A stretch of DNA of 64,000 nt from positions 372,001 to 436,000 of the forward strand of contig CAWGLV010000001.1 in NCBI GenBank assembly GCA_963823495.1. The letters run 5' to 3'. The DNA is from DATDAH01 sp963823495 (lineage in GTDB: Bacteria > Actinomycetota > Acidimicrobiia > Acidimicrobiales > DATDAH01). The notes below the pieces were generated by a model, which had not been told where the DNA came from, searched no databases, and saw only the letters and a program-made list of their open reading frames with translations. This document shows positions 25,606 through 34,023 of this stretch, in pieces; position 1 is the stretch's first letter, and each line of letters begins with the position of its first letter. Made by a program: the position numbers and the translations under genes.

Positions 25606-26196
25606 GTGGCTCCGCGGGTGCTGGTCGTCGACAACTACGACTCCTTCGTCTACAACCTCGTCCAGTACCTCGGCGAGCTCGGCGCCGAGCCCGTCGTCCT
25701 CCGCAGCGATGCCTTCACCCTGGCCGACGTCGAGACCTTGGCGCCCGACGCCGTGCTCATCAGCCCGGGCCCGGGGCGGCCCGAGGACGCCGGCCTCTCC
25801 AACGAGGTGATCACCACCTTCGCCGGCCGGGTCCCGATCCTCGGCGTCTGCCTGGGCCACCAGTGCCTCGGCCAGATCTACGGCGGTGACGTCGTCCGCG
25901 CCCCGGCGATCATGCACGGCAAGACCTCCGAGATCCTCCACGAGGGCAACGGGGTCTTCGCCGGCCTGCCCTCCCCCCTCGAGGCCACCCGCTACCACTC
26001 ACTGGTCGTCGACGCCGACTCGGTGCCCGAGGCCCTCGAGGTCACCGCCCGCACCGCCAGCGGGGTGGTGATGGGCCTTCGTCACCGCGAGCTCGACGTC
26101 GAGGGCGTGCAGTTCCACCCCGAGTCGATCCTGACCGAGCACGGCCACGACCTCCTCCGCAACTTCCTGACCCGCACCGGCGCCGCCGTCGGCTGA
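25606..26196 (+). CDS. trpG: Anthranilate/aminodeoxychorismate synthase glutamine amidotransferase subunit
   Basis: The 196-residue class I glutamine amidotransferase has VVDNYDSFVYNL at the N-terminus, the oxyanion segment SPGPGRPEDAG, the nucleophile Cys82 in GVCLGHQ, and the catalytic His171 and Glu173 in QFHPES. It provides ammonia from glutamine to TrpE or PabB; both uses are possible and the chorismate-binding subunit is not in the window. In mycobacteria the same gene (trpG/pabA) stands beside crgA and pknB. Confidence 0.92.
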   Translation: MAPRVLVVDNYDSFVYNLVQYLGELGAEPVVLRSDAFTLADVETLAPDAVLISPGPGRPEDAGLSNEVITTFAGRVPILGVCLGHQCLGQIYGGDVVRAPAIMHGKTSEILHEGNGVFAGLPSPLEATRYHSLVVDADSVPEALEVTARTASGVVMGLRHRELDVEGVQFHPESILTEHGHDLLRNFLTRTGAAVG

Positions 26197-26706
26197 TCAG
26201 GAGGCGATGCGGCGCGGCCCTCCGAACCCGTCCCCGGGCTCGGACTCCGGAGGACCGAGCACGGCGTTCTCGACCGGCGTGGAGAAGATGAGCGAGGTCG
26301 TGGTCGACCCCCACTGGGCCAGGAACATCACGATCGACTCCAACTCCTGCATCGAGGTCACGGCCACCTTGACCAGGTAGCAGTCGTCCCCGGTGACGTG
26401 ATGGGCCTCGAGGATCCCGGCCCGGGCCACCAGCTGGTCGTCGAAGGACGAATAGGTCTTGCCCGCCAGCATGCGGACCCGGACGATGGCGTTGATCGGT
26501 CGACCGACGCGGGTGGGGTCGACCACGGCCCGGTAGCCGGTGATGATCCCCACTTCCTCGAGCCGCCGGACCCGCTCGGTGACCGCCGGCGAGCTCATGG
26601 CCACCCGCCGCCCCAACTCCGAGAAGCTGACCCGGCCGTCCTGCTGGAGCTCGTCGAGGATGCGCCAGTCCGTGTCGTCGGGTGTGTACTCAGGATCAAA
26701 GGCCAT
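26197..26706 (-). CDS. Lrp/AsnC-family transcriptional regulator
   Basis: The 169-residue protein starts with TDWRILDELQQDGRVSFSEL, a winged helix whose recognition helix lies in MSSPAVTERVRRLEE, followed by the RAM ligand domain (GVRP-like VGRPINAIVRVRM and HHVTGDDCYLVKV). Such proteins sense amino acids and often control their own or a divergent gene. A divergent small gene starts 111 bases away across an AT-rich region, a natural target. ATG 26706 is chosen because TATCAT lies 6 bases upstream. The gene interrupts the usual pknB-trpG-crgA neighbourhood. Confidence 0.92.
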   Translation of the reverse strand: MAFDPEYTPDDTDWRILDELQQDGRVSFSELGRRVAMSSPAVTERVRRLEEVGIITGYRAVVDPTRVGRPINAIVRVRMLAGKTYSSFDDQLVARAGILEAHHVTGDDCYLVKVAVTSMQELESIVMFLAQWGSTTTSLIFSTPVENAVLGPPESEPGDGFGGPRRIAS

Positions 26707-26712
26707 ACGGCA

Positions 26713-26718
26713 ATGATA
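26713..26718 (-). promoter_or_regulatory. Candidate -10 element (TATCAT) for the Lrp gene
   Basis: TATCAT, close to the consensus, is 6 bases from ATG 26706 on the minus strand. The adjacent 26,713-26,770 stretch is strikingly AT-rich for this genome. Confidence 0.6.
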
Positions 26719-26786
26719 CCATCGAATTCTTCTCGTATATCGACTTCTGACTTGCTTTTCTCCTTCACTGCGCCCTTCGGCCGTCG

Positions 26787-26792
26787 TATCTT
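26787..26792 (+). promoter_or_regulatory. Candidate -10 element (TATCTT) for the 57-residue gene
   Basis: TATCTT is 25 bases before ATG 26818, and AAAGGAG lies at the expected ribosome-binding distance. Confidence 0.45.
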
Positions 26793-26817
26793 GAGGTCGA
26801 CACAAAGGAGAAGCACC

Positions 26818-26991
26818 ATGTTCGACGCCTACTGCCCGGCCCACGGTCACACGGTCCTCCTCGGCCACAGGAACGTCGACGAGGTGCGCAACACCGAGTC
26901 CGGCATCGAGGTCCACCTCACGTGCCACTGCGGAGCGCACCTGGTCGTCGAGACCGGTCGTCGGCGCCCGGCCCCGCCAGCCGCGGCCTGA
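26818..26991 (+). CDS. 57-residue Cys/His-rich small protein
   Basis: The protein starts MFDAYCPAHGHTVLLGHRNV and contains HLTCHCGAHLVVETGRR. The CPxHGxxVLLG and CHCG pairs resemble a small zinc ribbon. A strong AAAGGAG precedes the ATG. It is divergent from the Lrp regulator, which may control it. I know similar short proteins only as hypothetical actinobacterial proteins; function is unknown. Confidence 0.75.
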   Translation: MFDAYCPAHGHTVLLGHRNVDEVRNTESGIEVHLTCHCGAHLVVETGRRRPAPPAAA

Positions 26992-27022
26992 CCGACCCCT
27001 GCCCCCTCGGGGAAGGAGCGGT

Positions 27023-27048
27023 GACGGCGCCCCTCCGGGGGCGCCGTC
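27023..27048. terminator. GC-rich hairpin between convergent genes
   Basis: GACGGCGCCCC and GGGGCGCCGTC form an 11-bp perfect stem with a 4-base loop. It lies 32 bases after the 57-residue gene and downstream of pknB on the other strand, so it can end both transcripts. There is no T run, as is common in GC-rich actinobacteria. Confidence 0.6.
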
Positions 27049-27107
27049 CCGCGCGCCAGGGAGCACTCGGGCGGCGGCGCCGTCCCGCGCGCTAGGGAGC
27101 ACTCGGG
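27041..27107. repeat. 31-bp tandem repeat at the pknB 3' end
   Basis: Bases 27041-27071 recur at 27077-27107 with one mismatch. The second copy contains the pknB stop codon (27092-27094); in the first copy the same triplet would be a tryptophan codon. Confidence 0.75.
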
Positions 27108-28649
27108 GGCGGCGCCGGTGGGCTGGTGACCGGGGGCAACGTCGGTGCGGGGCCGGGGACCGGCGGCAACGTCTGGGGGGTGATGGTCGAGGGCGGCACC
27201 GGCACGACCCGGATGATCACGATCGAGCCGACCGCCGCCGTGGTTCCCGAGGGCGGGCTCTGCTGCCACACCTGACCCTCGTCGAAGGCCCCACTCGGGT
27301 CCTCGGCCTGTTCCTGTTGGACGACGAACCCCAACGCCTCGAGGGCCCCGGTGGCCGAGAACACGTCCTGGCCCAGCACCGACGGCACCTGAGCGGTCTC
27401 GTTGCCCGCGCTGATCACGAGGGTCACCAGCGAGCCTTCCTCGGCCTCGGTCTCGGGCTCGGGGCTCTGACGGAGGACCACGTCGACCTCGACCTCCGCG
27501 CTGACCTCCCGCTGGACCTCGACCCGGAAGCCCAGCTCGGCCAGCTCGCGCGCGCGCCCGGTCCTTGTTCTCGCCGACCACGTCGGGCACGGTGACGGTG
27601 ACCGAGCCCCGATCCTCGTCCAGCTGCTCGGACAGGTACCAGAGCCCTGCGGCGAGGGTGGCGAAGACCAGGACCATGAAGAGCAGGAAGAACCCGGTCC
27701 GCCGAGGCGGCTCGACATAGCGGCTGTCCTCGTAGGAGCCGAAGTCGATCTCCGGGCCGGCGGGGACCGGCACCGGGACGGGGGCGGGCGCCGGCGGGGC
27801 CTGATCGATCTTGGCCCCCTGCCGGAAGCGGCGCAGATCGGCCCGCAGGTCGTCGGCGGACGGGTAGCGGTCCGCCGGGTCCTTCGACAACAGCTTCGAC
27901 GTGATGGCATCGATCTCCCGGGGCAGCGCCGGATCGACGGCCCGCAGGCTCTCGGGCTGGGTGTGGACGTGGGCATAGGCGATGGCCACCGGCTCGTCCC
28001 CCGAGAACGGCGGGCGACCCACCAGCATCTCGAACAGGACGACGCCCAGGGAGTAGAGGTCGCTGCGGGGGTCCACCGCCTTGCCCTGGGCCTGCTCGGG
28101 GGAGAAGTAGGTGGCGGTGCCCATCACCGTGCCCGCCTGGGTCAGCTCGCTGTCACCGCCGGCGAAGACACGGGCGATGCCGAAGTCGGCCACCTTGACG
28201 TGGCCGTCCTGGGCCACCAGCACATTGCCCGCCTTGATGTCGCGGTGGACCATGCCCTCGCGGTGGGCCGCGCCGAGGCCGGCCGCGATGTCGGCCGCGA
28301 TGTCGGCCGCCCGATCGGGGTGCAGGCGCACCTCGGCCTGGAGCAGCTCGGCGAGGGACCGACCGTCGATGAACTCCTGGACGATGAAGTAGTCGCCGTC
28401 CTCCTCGAAGTAGTCGTAGACGGCGACGATGTTCGGATGGGTCAGCTTGGCCGCGGCCTGGGCCTCGCGTCGGAAGCGCTCCACGAAAGAGGCATCGTCG
28501 GCGTGCTCGGCGGCGAGGCGCTTGACCGCCACCGGCCGGTCGAGGAGCTGGTCCTGGGCGAGGAAGACCTCGGCCATGCCCCCCTTGCCGATGGACTGCT
28601 GCAGGATGTACCGGCCGCGGTAGACGACGGGCTCTCCAGGGTCGGACAC
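27092..28649 (-). CDS. pknB: Ser/Thr protein kinase PknB with two PASTA repeats, frameshift at 27,547-27,557
   Basis: Residues 1-280 are a complete kinase: GKGGMAEV (21-28), Lys43, catalytic Asp137 in HRDIKAGN, Asp155 in DFG, and GTATYFSPEQA in the activation loop. A membrane helix (FFLLFMVLVFATLAAGLWYL) leads to extracellular PASTA repeats, the first starting VTVPDVVGENKD and the second VPSVLGQDVFSATGALEALG, then a proline-rich end. The frame changes inside a five-unit GC repeat in PASTA 1; one added GC unit restores it. PknB senses muropeptides or lipid II and phosphorylates division and wall proteins. Mycobacterial PknB has four PASTA units; two are seen here. TACCCT lies 8 bases before GTG 28649. 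Confidence 0.9.
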
Positions 28650-28657
28650 GGCGCGAC

Positions 28658-28663
28658 AGGGTA
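28658..28663 (-). promoter_or_regulatory. Candidate -10 element (TACCCT) for pknB
   Basis: TACCCT is 8 bases before the GTG start of pknB, suggesting an internal leaderless promoter in the cluster. Confidence 0.4.
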
Positions 28664-28707
28664 GTGAGCGGCCGACGCGGCGCCCCCACCGACACCACCG
28701 GCGTCGA

Positions 28708-30171
28708 TCAGGCTCCGCCCAGGTACGCCTCGATGATGGCGGCGGCGATGGGGCCGGCCTCGCCGTTGCCGGTCGCCTCGCTGCCCTGGCCGGGGATCCC
28801 CTCGACCAGGACGGCGACGACGATCTCGGGCTCGCCGCCGTCCGGACCGGCCCAGGCGATCATCCAGGCGTGGGACGACGGCGGGTCGGTGCCGAGCTGG
28901 GCGGTGCCCGTCTTGGCCCCGACGTCATAGGGCAGGCCCGCCAGGCTTCCGGCGGTGCCGTTGTCGACCACGCCCCGCATGGCGTCGCGCATGGTGGCGG
29001 CGTCCGACGCGCTGATCGGCTGCTGCCACACCTCCGGGTCGTAGGTCTCGATGACGGCGCCGTCACCGTCGCGGAGCTCGTCGACCACCTGGGGGGCCAT
29101 GATCACCCCGTCGTTGGCCACCGCCGCGGCCACCAGGGCCATCTGCAGCGGTGATGCCGCCACCTCGAACTGCCCGATGGCGGACTGGGCGAGGGCCGGC
29201 GTGTTGTCGGTGAAGTCGGTCGGGAAGCTCGACTCGACGGGGTCCGGTAGGTCGATGGGCGGCTCGTCGTTGAAGCCGAAGGCCTCGGCCCCCTCGATGG
29301 TGCGGTCCGCGCCGAGCGTCTCCACGGCCATGCGGGCGAAGGAGGTGTTGCAGGACTCGGCCAGGACCTCGAACAGCGCGCCACCGCAGGTGTGGGAGTT
29401 GTTCAGCGGCCGACTGGTCTGCGGCGGGACCCAGGAGGCCTCCGTCGGGTACACCGGCTCCGGCGGGCTCACCACACCGAACTTCAGGCCGCTGGAGCCG
29501 ACCACGACCTTGAAGGTCGATCCCGGGAAGAACCGGTCCTGGTAGCTCGTGACGATCAACGGGGAGTCGGGATTGGCCGGCTGGAGGAACTCCCGGGCGT
29601 CCCGGGCCATGTCCAGGTCGTGGTTGGACAGGGCATTGGGGTCATAGGACGGGTAGTCCCAGAGGGCCAGGACGGCCCCCGTCTGGGGGTCGATGGCCAC
29701 CACCGCCCCCCGCCGCTGGCCGAGCTGGGCACGGGCCACCTCCTGGAGGTCGGCCCGGAGGGTCGTGCGCAGGTCCCCCACCTGGTCCTCGCCGACGAAG
29801 AGGTCGGCGAAGCCCCGGAGCTGCTGCTCCGCGGTGTCGCCGACGAGCTCCTCCTGATAGGTCCGCTCGAGTCCGGCCGTGCCGAACTCGAAGGAGTAGT
29901 AGCCGGTGACCGGGGCGAACAGGTCGCCCGTCGGGTACCGACGCTGGTAGTCGAACTCGTCGTCCACCGGTACGGACTCGGCGATCACGGTGCCGTCGGC
30001 GGTCGTGATGGTCCCCCGGTTGCGGGAGAAGTCGATGCGGACGATGTCGGTGTTCTCCGGCCGCTCGTTGAGGGCCTCGGCGCCGAACACCTGGATGCGG
30101 TTGAGCATGACGAAGACGGCGAGGTAGCAGACGCACAGGGCGATGCCGAGGCGGCGGATGCGCGTGTTCAC
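28708..30171 (-). CDS. pbpA: Penicillin-binding protein PbpA (class B transpeptidase)
   Basis: The 487-residue protein has an N-terminal membrane helix (about 8-24), a dimerisation region, and a transpeptidase domain with SxxK at 218-221 (STFK), SxN at 273-275 (SCN) and KTG at 420-422. It cross-links peptidoglycan at the outer face of the membrane and works with the SEDS partner encoded just upstream. Its GTG start overlaps the rodA stop. The length and motifs match mycobacterial PbpA. Confidence 0.95.
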   Translation of the reverse strand: MNTRIRRLGIALCVCYLAVFVMLNRIQVFGAEALNERPENTDIVRIDFSRNRGTITTADGTVIAESVPVDDEFDYQRRYPTGDLFAPVTGYYSFEFGTAGLERTYQEELVGDTAEQQLRGFADLFVGEDQVGDLRTTLRADLQEVARAQLGQRRGAVVAIDPQTGAVLALWDYPSYDPNALSNHDLDMARDAREFLQPANPDSPLIVTSYQDRFFPGSTFKVVVGSSGLKFGVVSPPEPVYPTEASWVPPQTSRPLNNSHTCGGALFEVLAESCNTSFARMAVETLGADRTIEGAEAFGFNDEPPIDLPDPVESSFPTDFTDNTPALAQSAIGQFEVAASPLQMALVAAAVANDGVIMAPQVVDELRDGDGAVIETYDPEVWQQPISASDAATMRDAMRGVVDNGTAGSLAGLPYDVGAKTGTAQLGTDPPSSHAWMIAWAGPDGGEPEIVVAVLVEGIPGQGSEATGNGEAGPIAAAIIEAYLGGA

Positions 30172-31490
30172 GACGGCTGACCCGCCGGAGCGCGGTTGCG
30201 GCGGCCCTCGCGTTCGGCCTGGCGACGCGTCGTGTCGTCGGAGATGCGCATGAGCAGGGCCAGGATCACGTAGTTGGCGATCAACGACGACCCGCCGTAG
30301 GAGACGAAGGGCAGGGTGATGCCCGTCAGCGGCAGGAGGCGGGTGACCCCGGCCAGGATGATGAAGGACTGGAAGCCGAGCAGCGCGGTCAGTCCCGCCG
30401 CCAACAGCTTGTCGAACTCGTGCTCGGCGGACACCGCGATGCGCAGGCCCGTACCCACGAGGAGCAGGAAGGCCACGAGCAGCAGCGTTCCCCCGAGCAG
30501 GCCCAGCTCCTCACCGATCACGGTGAAGATGAAGTCGGTCTCCACTGCGGGGAACCGGTCGAAGCGCCCCAGACCGGGGCCGGTGCCGGTCACCCCGCCG
30601 AGGGCGAGGCCGAACTGGCTGCGGCAGATCTGCTGTCCCTCCGCGAAGCAGAGGTCCCAGGGGTTGAGCCAGATGTCGACGCGTTGCTGGACGTGGGTGA
30701 AGGTCCGCCAGGCGAAGTAGGCCCCACTGGCGAAGAGGGTGGCGCCCACCACGAGGTAGCTGGCCCGCTGGGTCGCGATCCAGAGCATCACCACGAAGAC
30801 CGTGAAGAAGAGCAGGGAGCTGCCGAGGTCCTTCTGGAAGAACAGGACCATGAGGGAGAATCCCCAGGCCAGGAGCACCGGGGCCAGGTGCTTGGGCTCC
30901 GGCAGTCGGAGCGGGCCCACACCCCAGGTGGCGATGCTCAGCAGCTCCCGCTTCTCCACGAGGTAGGACGCGAAGAAGAGGGCGAGCAGGACCTTGGCGA
31001 ACTCACCGGGCTGGAAGTTGACCGGCCCGAAGGAGACGAAGATCCGGGACCCGTTGACCTCGTTGCCGACCACGGGCAGCAGGGGCAACAGCAGGAGGCC
31101 GACGCCCAGGGCCATGAACGTGTAGCGGTAGCGGTCGAGGTCCCGCACCCGGCGTACGACCACGAGGGTGGCGATGAACGCGAAGACGCCCACCGCGGTC
31201 CACACCGCCTGCAGACCGGCCAGGTCCTCGTTCAACCGGGCGATGAAGACATAGCCCAACCCGTTGAGCAGGACCACGATCGGCAGGAGGGTGGCATCGG
31301 CGTCCGGCGCCCAGCGCCGGGCCGCGAGGTGGGCGGCGATGAGCAGGAAGGCGATGGCGCCGAGGAACGGCCCGATGTCCGCCGGGATGGTGGCGTTCTG
31401 GCCGAAGGCGGCCAGGGCGTAGGTGGCGCCGACGGCCACCACCGCCAGCAGGATCAGGCCGAGCTCGGTCCGGCGCCGCGGAGCCGCCAC
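30168..31490 (-). CDS. rodA: SEDS peptidoglycan polymerase RodA/FtsW family
   Basis: The 440-residue protein has about twelve membrane segments and the SEDS features GPVNFQPGEFAKVLL, FLQKDLGSS-like FFQKDLGSSLLFF and a late LPLTGITLPFVSYGGSS. It polymerises glycan strands from lipid II, paired with PbpA. Gene order (pstP-rodA-pbpA) supports RodA rather than FtsW. It starts with GTG and overlaps pbpA by four bases. Confidence 0.94.
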   Translation of the reverse strand: MAAPRRRTELGLILLAVVAVGATYALAAFGQNATIPADIGPFLGAIAFLLIAAHLAARRWAPDADATLLPIVVLLNGLGYVFIARLNEDLAGLQAVWTAVGVFAFIATLVVVRRVRDLDRYRYTFMALGVGLLLLPLLPVVGNEVNGSRIFVSFGPVNFQPGEFAKVLLALFFASYLVEKRELLSIATWGVGPLRLPEPKHLAPVLLAWGFSLMVLFFQKDLGSSLLFFTVFVVMLWIATQRASYLVVGATLFASGAYFAWRTFTHVQQRVDIWLNPWDLCFAEGQQICRSQFGLALGGVTGTGPGLGRFDRFPAVETDFIFTVIGEELGLLGGTLLLVAFLLLVGTGLRIAVSAEHEFDKLLAAGLTALLGFQSFIILAGVTRLLPLTGITLPFVSYGGSSLIANYVILALLMRISDDTTRRQAEREGRRNRAPAGQPS

Positions 31491-31562
31491 TCAGAGGGCC
31501 CGGACCCGCGGTCCGGCCGCGGCGTCCCCGACGGGGTCGGCTGGGCGACGGCCGGCCATGGG

Positions 31563-32852
31563 TCAGTCCTTCCCGGGCCGCGTCCCGTTGCCGACGTCAC
31601 CGCCGCGGCTGCCCGGGGCCTCCGTGGTCGTCGTCGGGGTGGTCGGCGCCGTCTCGTCCTCCGCGTCCAACTGGTCGATCTGGCCCTGGAGGTTCTCGAC
31701 GTAGTTCTCGGCGTCGGCCAGCGTGGCCTGGTCGATCCCCGCCTCGAGGTCGGCAACCTCTCCCGCCGGGATGTCGGCCAGCGCGATGTCGGTCCGCTGC
31801 TCCACGGTCGGGTCGAACCACAGGAACCCCCCGGGGCGACCCTTGAAGATCGTCACCTGCTCGTCATCGACGGTGACGAAGTAGGTCTTGCGGGCATACC
31901 AGCCGAGCGCCCCGGCCACGAGGACGACCAGGAGCAGGAGGGCCGCGCCGAACGCCACGACACGCCACGTCAGGCGTCGAGACCGCGGCTCGTCGGCCGC
32001 GGTGTCCTCCTCGATGACAGGGACCTCGGCCGTCGGGTCGCGGGGAACGGGGATCTGCTGGCTCAACCCGGGCTGCAGGATGGTGCCGTCGTCATCGGCG
32101 ACGCCGTCGACGGCCGCGGGAGTCGTGTCGTCAGCCGACATCACATCGACCACGACGCAGGTGATGTTGTCCCGCCCGCCGCCCTCGTTGGCCAACCGGA
32201 CCAGCTCACGGGCGGCATCGCCGGGGTCCTCGAAACGCCGCAACGTGGCCACCAACCGGTTCTCGTCGACCTCGTTGAAGAGACCGTCGCTGCAGATCAG
32301 GAAACGGTCGCCGGTGACGGGATCGACCTCCCAGGAATCGACCACCACCACCTCGTCGATGCCCAGCGCCCGGGTGAGGATGTTGCGCTGCGGGTGGGTC
32401 TTGGCCTCGTCGGCGGTGATCCGGCCCTGACGCTCGAGGCTGGCCACCAGGCTGTGGTCCTCGGTCAGCTGTTCGAGGTGGTCGCCGCGGAAGCGGTAGA
32501 GGCGGGAGTCACCCACGTTCACGATGCCGAGGCGGCGCCCTTCCCGACCGGCCACGTCGGCCAGGGCGGTGAGGGTCGTACCCATCCCCTTCAGATCCGG
32601 GTCGGAGCCGGCCCGGTCGAACACGGCCTTGTTGGCCGACCGGACCGCCCGCACCAGGGTGGAGGTGCTCGGCTCGTCGTGGGACTGCCCGAGGATCTCC
32701 AGGGCGAGGGCGGAGGCGACCTCGCCACCCTGGTGACCCCCCATGCCGTCGGCCACGGCGAAGAGCTCGCCCTCGCGCACGAGGAAGCTGTCCTGGTTGT
32801 TCGACCGCACGCGACCGACGTCGGTGGCCGACCCGACGCGGAAGTCCGTCAC
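31563..32852 (-). CDS. pstP: PP2C-type Ser/Thr protein phosphatase PstP
   Basis: The 429-residue protein has a PP2C domain with metal-binding NNQDSFLV, VADGMGGHQGG, FLICSDGLFNEV and GGGRDNITCVVVDV, then a linker, one membrane helix (WRVVAFGAALLLLVVLVAGAL) and a short extracellular part with a threonine-rich end. It reverses phosphorylation by the PASTA kinase. It starts with a GTG that overlaps the fhaB stop. A 72-base gap to rodA holds no clear promoter. Confidence 0.95.
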   Translation of the reverse strand: MTDFRVGSATDVGRVRSNNQDSFLVREGELFAVADGMGGHQGGEVASALALEILGQSHDEPSTSTLVRAVRSANKAVFDRAGSDPDLKGMGTTLTALADVAGREGRRLGIVNVGDSRLYRFRGDHLEQLTEDHSLVASLERQGRITADEAKTHPQRNILTRALGIDEVVVVDSWEVDPVTGDRFLICSDGLFNEVDENRLVATLRRFEDPGDAARELVRLANEGGGRDNITCVVVDVMSADDTTPAAVDGVADDDGTILQPGLSQQIPVPRDPTAEVPVIEEDTAADEPRSRRLTWRVVAFGAALLLLVVLVAGALGWYARKTYFVTVDDEQVTIFKGRPGGFLWFDPTVEQRTDIALADIPAGEVADLEAGIDQATLADAENYVENLQGQIDQLDAEDETAPTTPTTTTEAPGSRGGDVGNGTRPGKD

Positions 32853-33313
32853 GCCAACTCCATCACGGTGTTGCCCACCTGTAGTCGGTCGCCCCGCTTC
32901 ATGACGATCGATCCGGTCACTCGGGCGCGGTTGAGATAGGTGCCGTTCGTCGAGCCGAGGTCCTCGACCAGGTACTGGCCGTCACGAGCGAACACCCTGG
33001 CATGGAGTTGGGACACATAGGTGTCATCCAGGGTCACCTGACACCCCGCGGCCCGCCCGACGGTCAGCTCCTGACCGAGCGGGAAGGTGCGACCGCGCTG
33101 CGCCGTGGGCTCCACGACGAGGAGATGGGGCTCACCGCTCTTGCGGGCCTTGCGGGAGGGTGCCACCTGGCTCACCGCGGCCGCCTGCTGACGACGGCTC
33201 GAGACCGAAGGTCCGCGGATCTCGGCCCAGACCGCCCGCAGGACCCGGAGGAAGAAGAGGTAGAGAAGCGCGAGGAGCGCGAACTTCAGGAGGGTCAGGA
33301 GCTGCTCGGACAC
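32849..33313 (-). CDS. fhaB: FHA-domain protein FhaB
   Basis: The 154-residue protein has an N-terminal membrane helix (LLTLLKFALLALLYLFFLRVL) and a C-terminal FHA domain with VGRAAGCQVTLDDTYVSQLHA and DLGSTNGTYLN, which binds phosphothreonine. In mycobacteria FhaB (FipA) links kinases with FtsZ and FtsQ. It directly follows fhaA with no gap between the stop and start codons. Confidence 0.94.
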   Translation of the reverse strand: MSEQLLTLLKFALLALLYLFFLRVLRAVWAEIRGPSVSSRRQQAAAVSQVAPSRKARKSGEPHLLVVEPTAQRGRTFPLGQELTVGRAAGCQVTLDDTYVSQLHARVFARDGQYLVEDLGSTNGTYLNRARVTGSIVMKRGDRLQVGNTVMELA

Positions 33314-33973
33314 TCAGGAGGCCTCGAAGATCATCCGGGTGTTCCCGATCAGGATCTCGTCGCCGTCGATCAGCAACTGTTCGGCGACCCGCAACCCGTT
33401 GACCCGCACCCCGTTGGTGGAGTTGAGGTCGACCAGGGCATAGCCGGTGCCCCGGGGGCGGATCTCGGCATGGCGTCGGCTCACGTTGGTGTCCCCCAGT
33501 TGGATGTTGCACTCCGGGGCCCGGCCGATCACCACGGGCTGCTCGCCGAGGCCGATGCGCTGATTGGTGGGCAACAGGAGCGAGCCCGCACCCACCCCGC
33601 CGCTGCCCTCGGCCATCTTGGCCTCGATCTGGAACGTGCCGGTGCGCAGCTTCTCCCAGGACGACAACTCGACCCGAACCGGACCCACGAATCCGTAGGC
33701 CTCGTCCCGAGCGTGCTCCCGGGCCGCTTCGCAGAGCTCGAGGATCAAGGCCTGTTCCATCTGGGTGAACCGCTCGTGATCACCGGGGCTGAGCCAGATC
33801 GTGAAGTCGTTGGGGACCACCACCCGACCGCTCACGTCGACGGACCGGCTGGCGTCCATCTCGCGGGTCAGCCGACGGCCCACCTCGACCGGACGCAGAC
33901 CGCTGCGGAAAAGCCTGGAGAAGGTCCCTTCGACCATGTTCTCCAGACGCCGCTCGAACCCTCGCAGAGCCAC
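33314..33973 (-). CDS. fhaA: FHA-domain protein FhaA
   Basis: The 219-residue protein has an N-terminal DUF3662 domain (FERRLENMVEGTFSRLFRSG) and a C-terminal FHA domain (IGRAPECNIQLGDTNVSRRH, DLNSTNGVRVNG). The linker is much shorter than in Mycobacterium, where the protein is about 530 residues. FhaA controls peptidoglycan synthesis, for instance by binding phosphorylated MviN. It is the first gene of the cluster. A TATGTT hexamer lies 6 bases before its GTG. Confidence 0.93.
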   Translation of the reverse strand: MALRGFERRLENMVEGTFSRLFRSGLRPVEVGRRLTREMDASRSVDVSGRVVVPNDFTIWLSPGDHERFTQMEQALILELCEAAREHARDEAYGFVGPVRVELSSWEKLRTGTFQIEAKMAEGSGGVGAGSLLLPTNQRIGLGEQPVVIGRAPECNIQLGDTNVSRRHAEIRPRGTGYALVDLNSTNGVRVNGLRVAEQLLIDGDEILIGNTRMIFEAS

Positions 33974-33979
33974 CCACAG

Positions 33980-33985
33980 AACATA
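33980..33985 (-). promoter_or_regulatory. Candidate -10 element (TATGTT) for the fhaA cluster
   Basis: TATGTT precedes GTG 33973 by 6 bases on the minus strand and would drive fhaA-fhaB-pstP and perhaps the wall genes. A plus-strand TACCGT (33991-33996) stands next to it for the divergent gene. Confidence 0.5.
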
Positions 33986-33990
33986 GGCGC

Positions 33991-33996
33991 TACCGT
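33991..33996 (+). promoter_or_regulatory. Candidate -10 element (TACCGT) for the transglycosylase-like gene
   Basis: The hexamer lies 27 bases before GTG 34024, and a GGGGGAGG ribosome binding site is present in the short leader. Confidence 0.4.
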
Positions 33997-34023
33997 CCCC
34001 TGTTCCCCGGGGGAGGCCTCTCT

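Noticed and set aside
30420..32939. An 839-codon open frame on the plus strand opposite rodA and pstP
   Set aside because: It is a shadow of the two conserved genes; composition is dominated by G, E, R and H with no motif.
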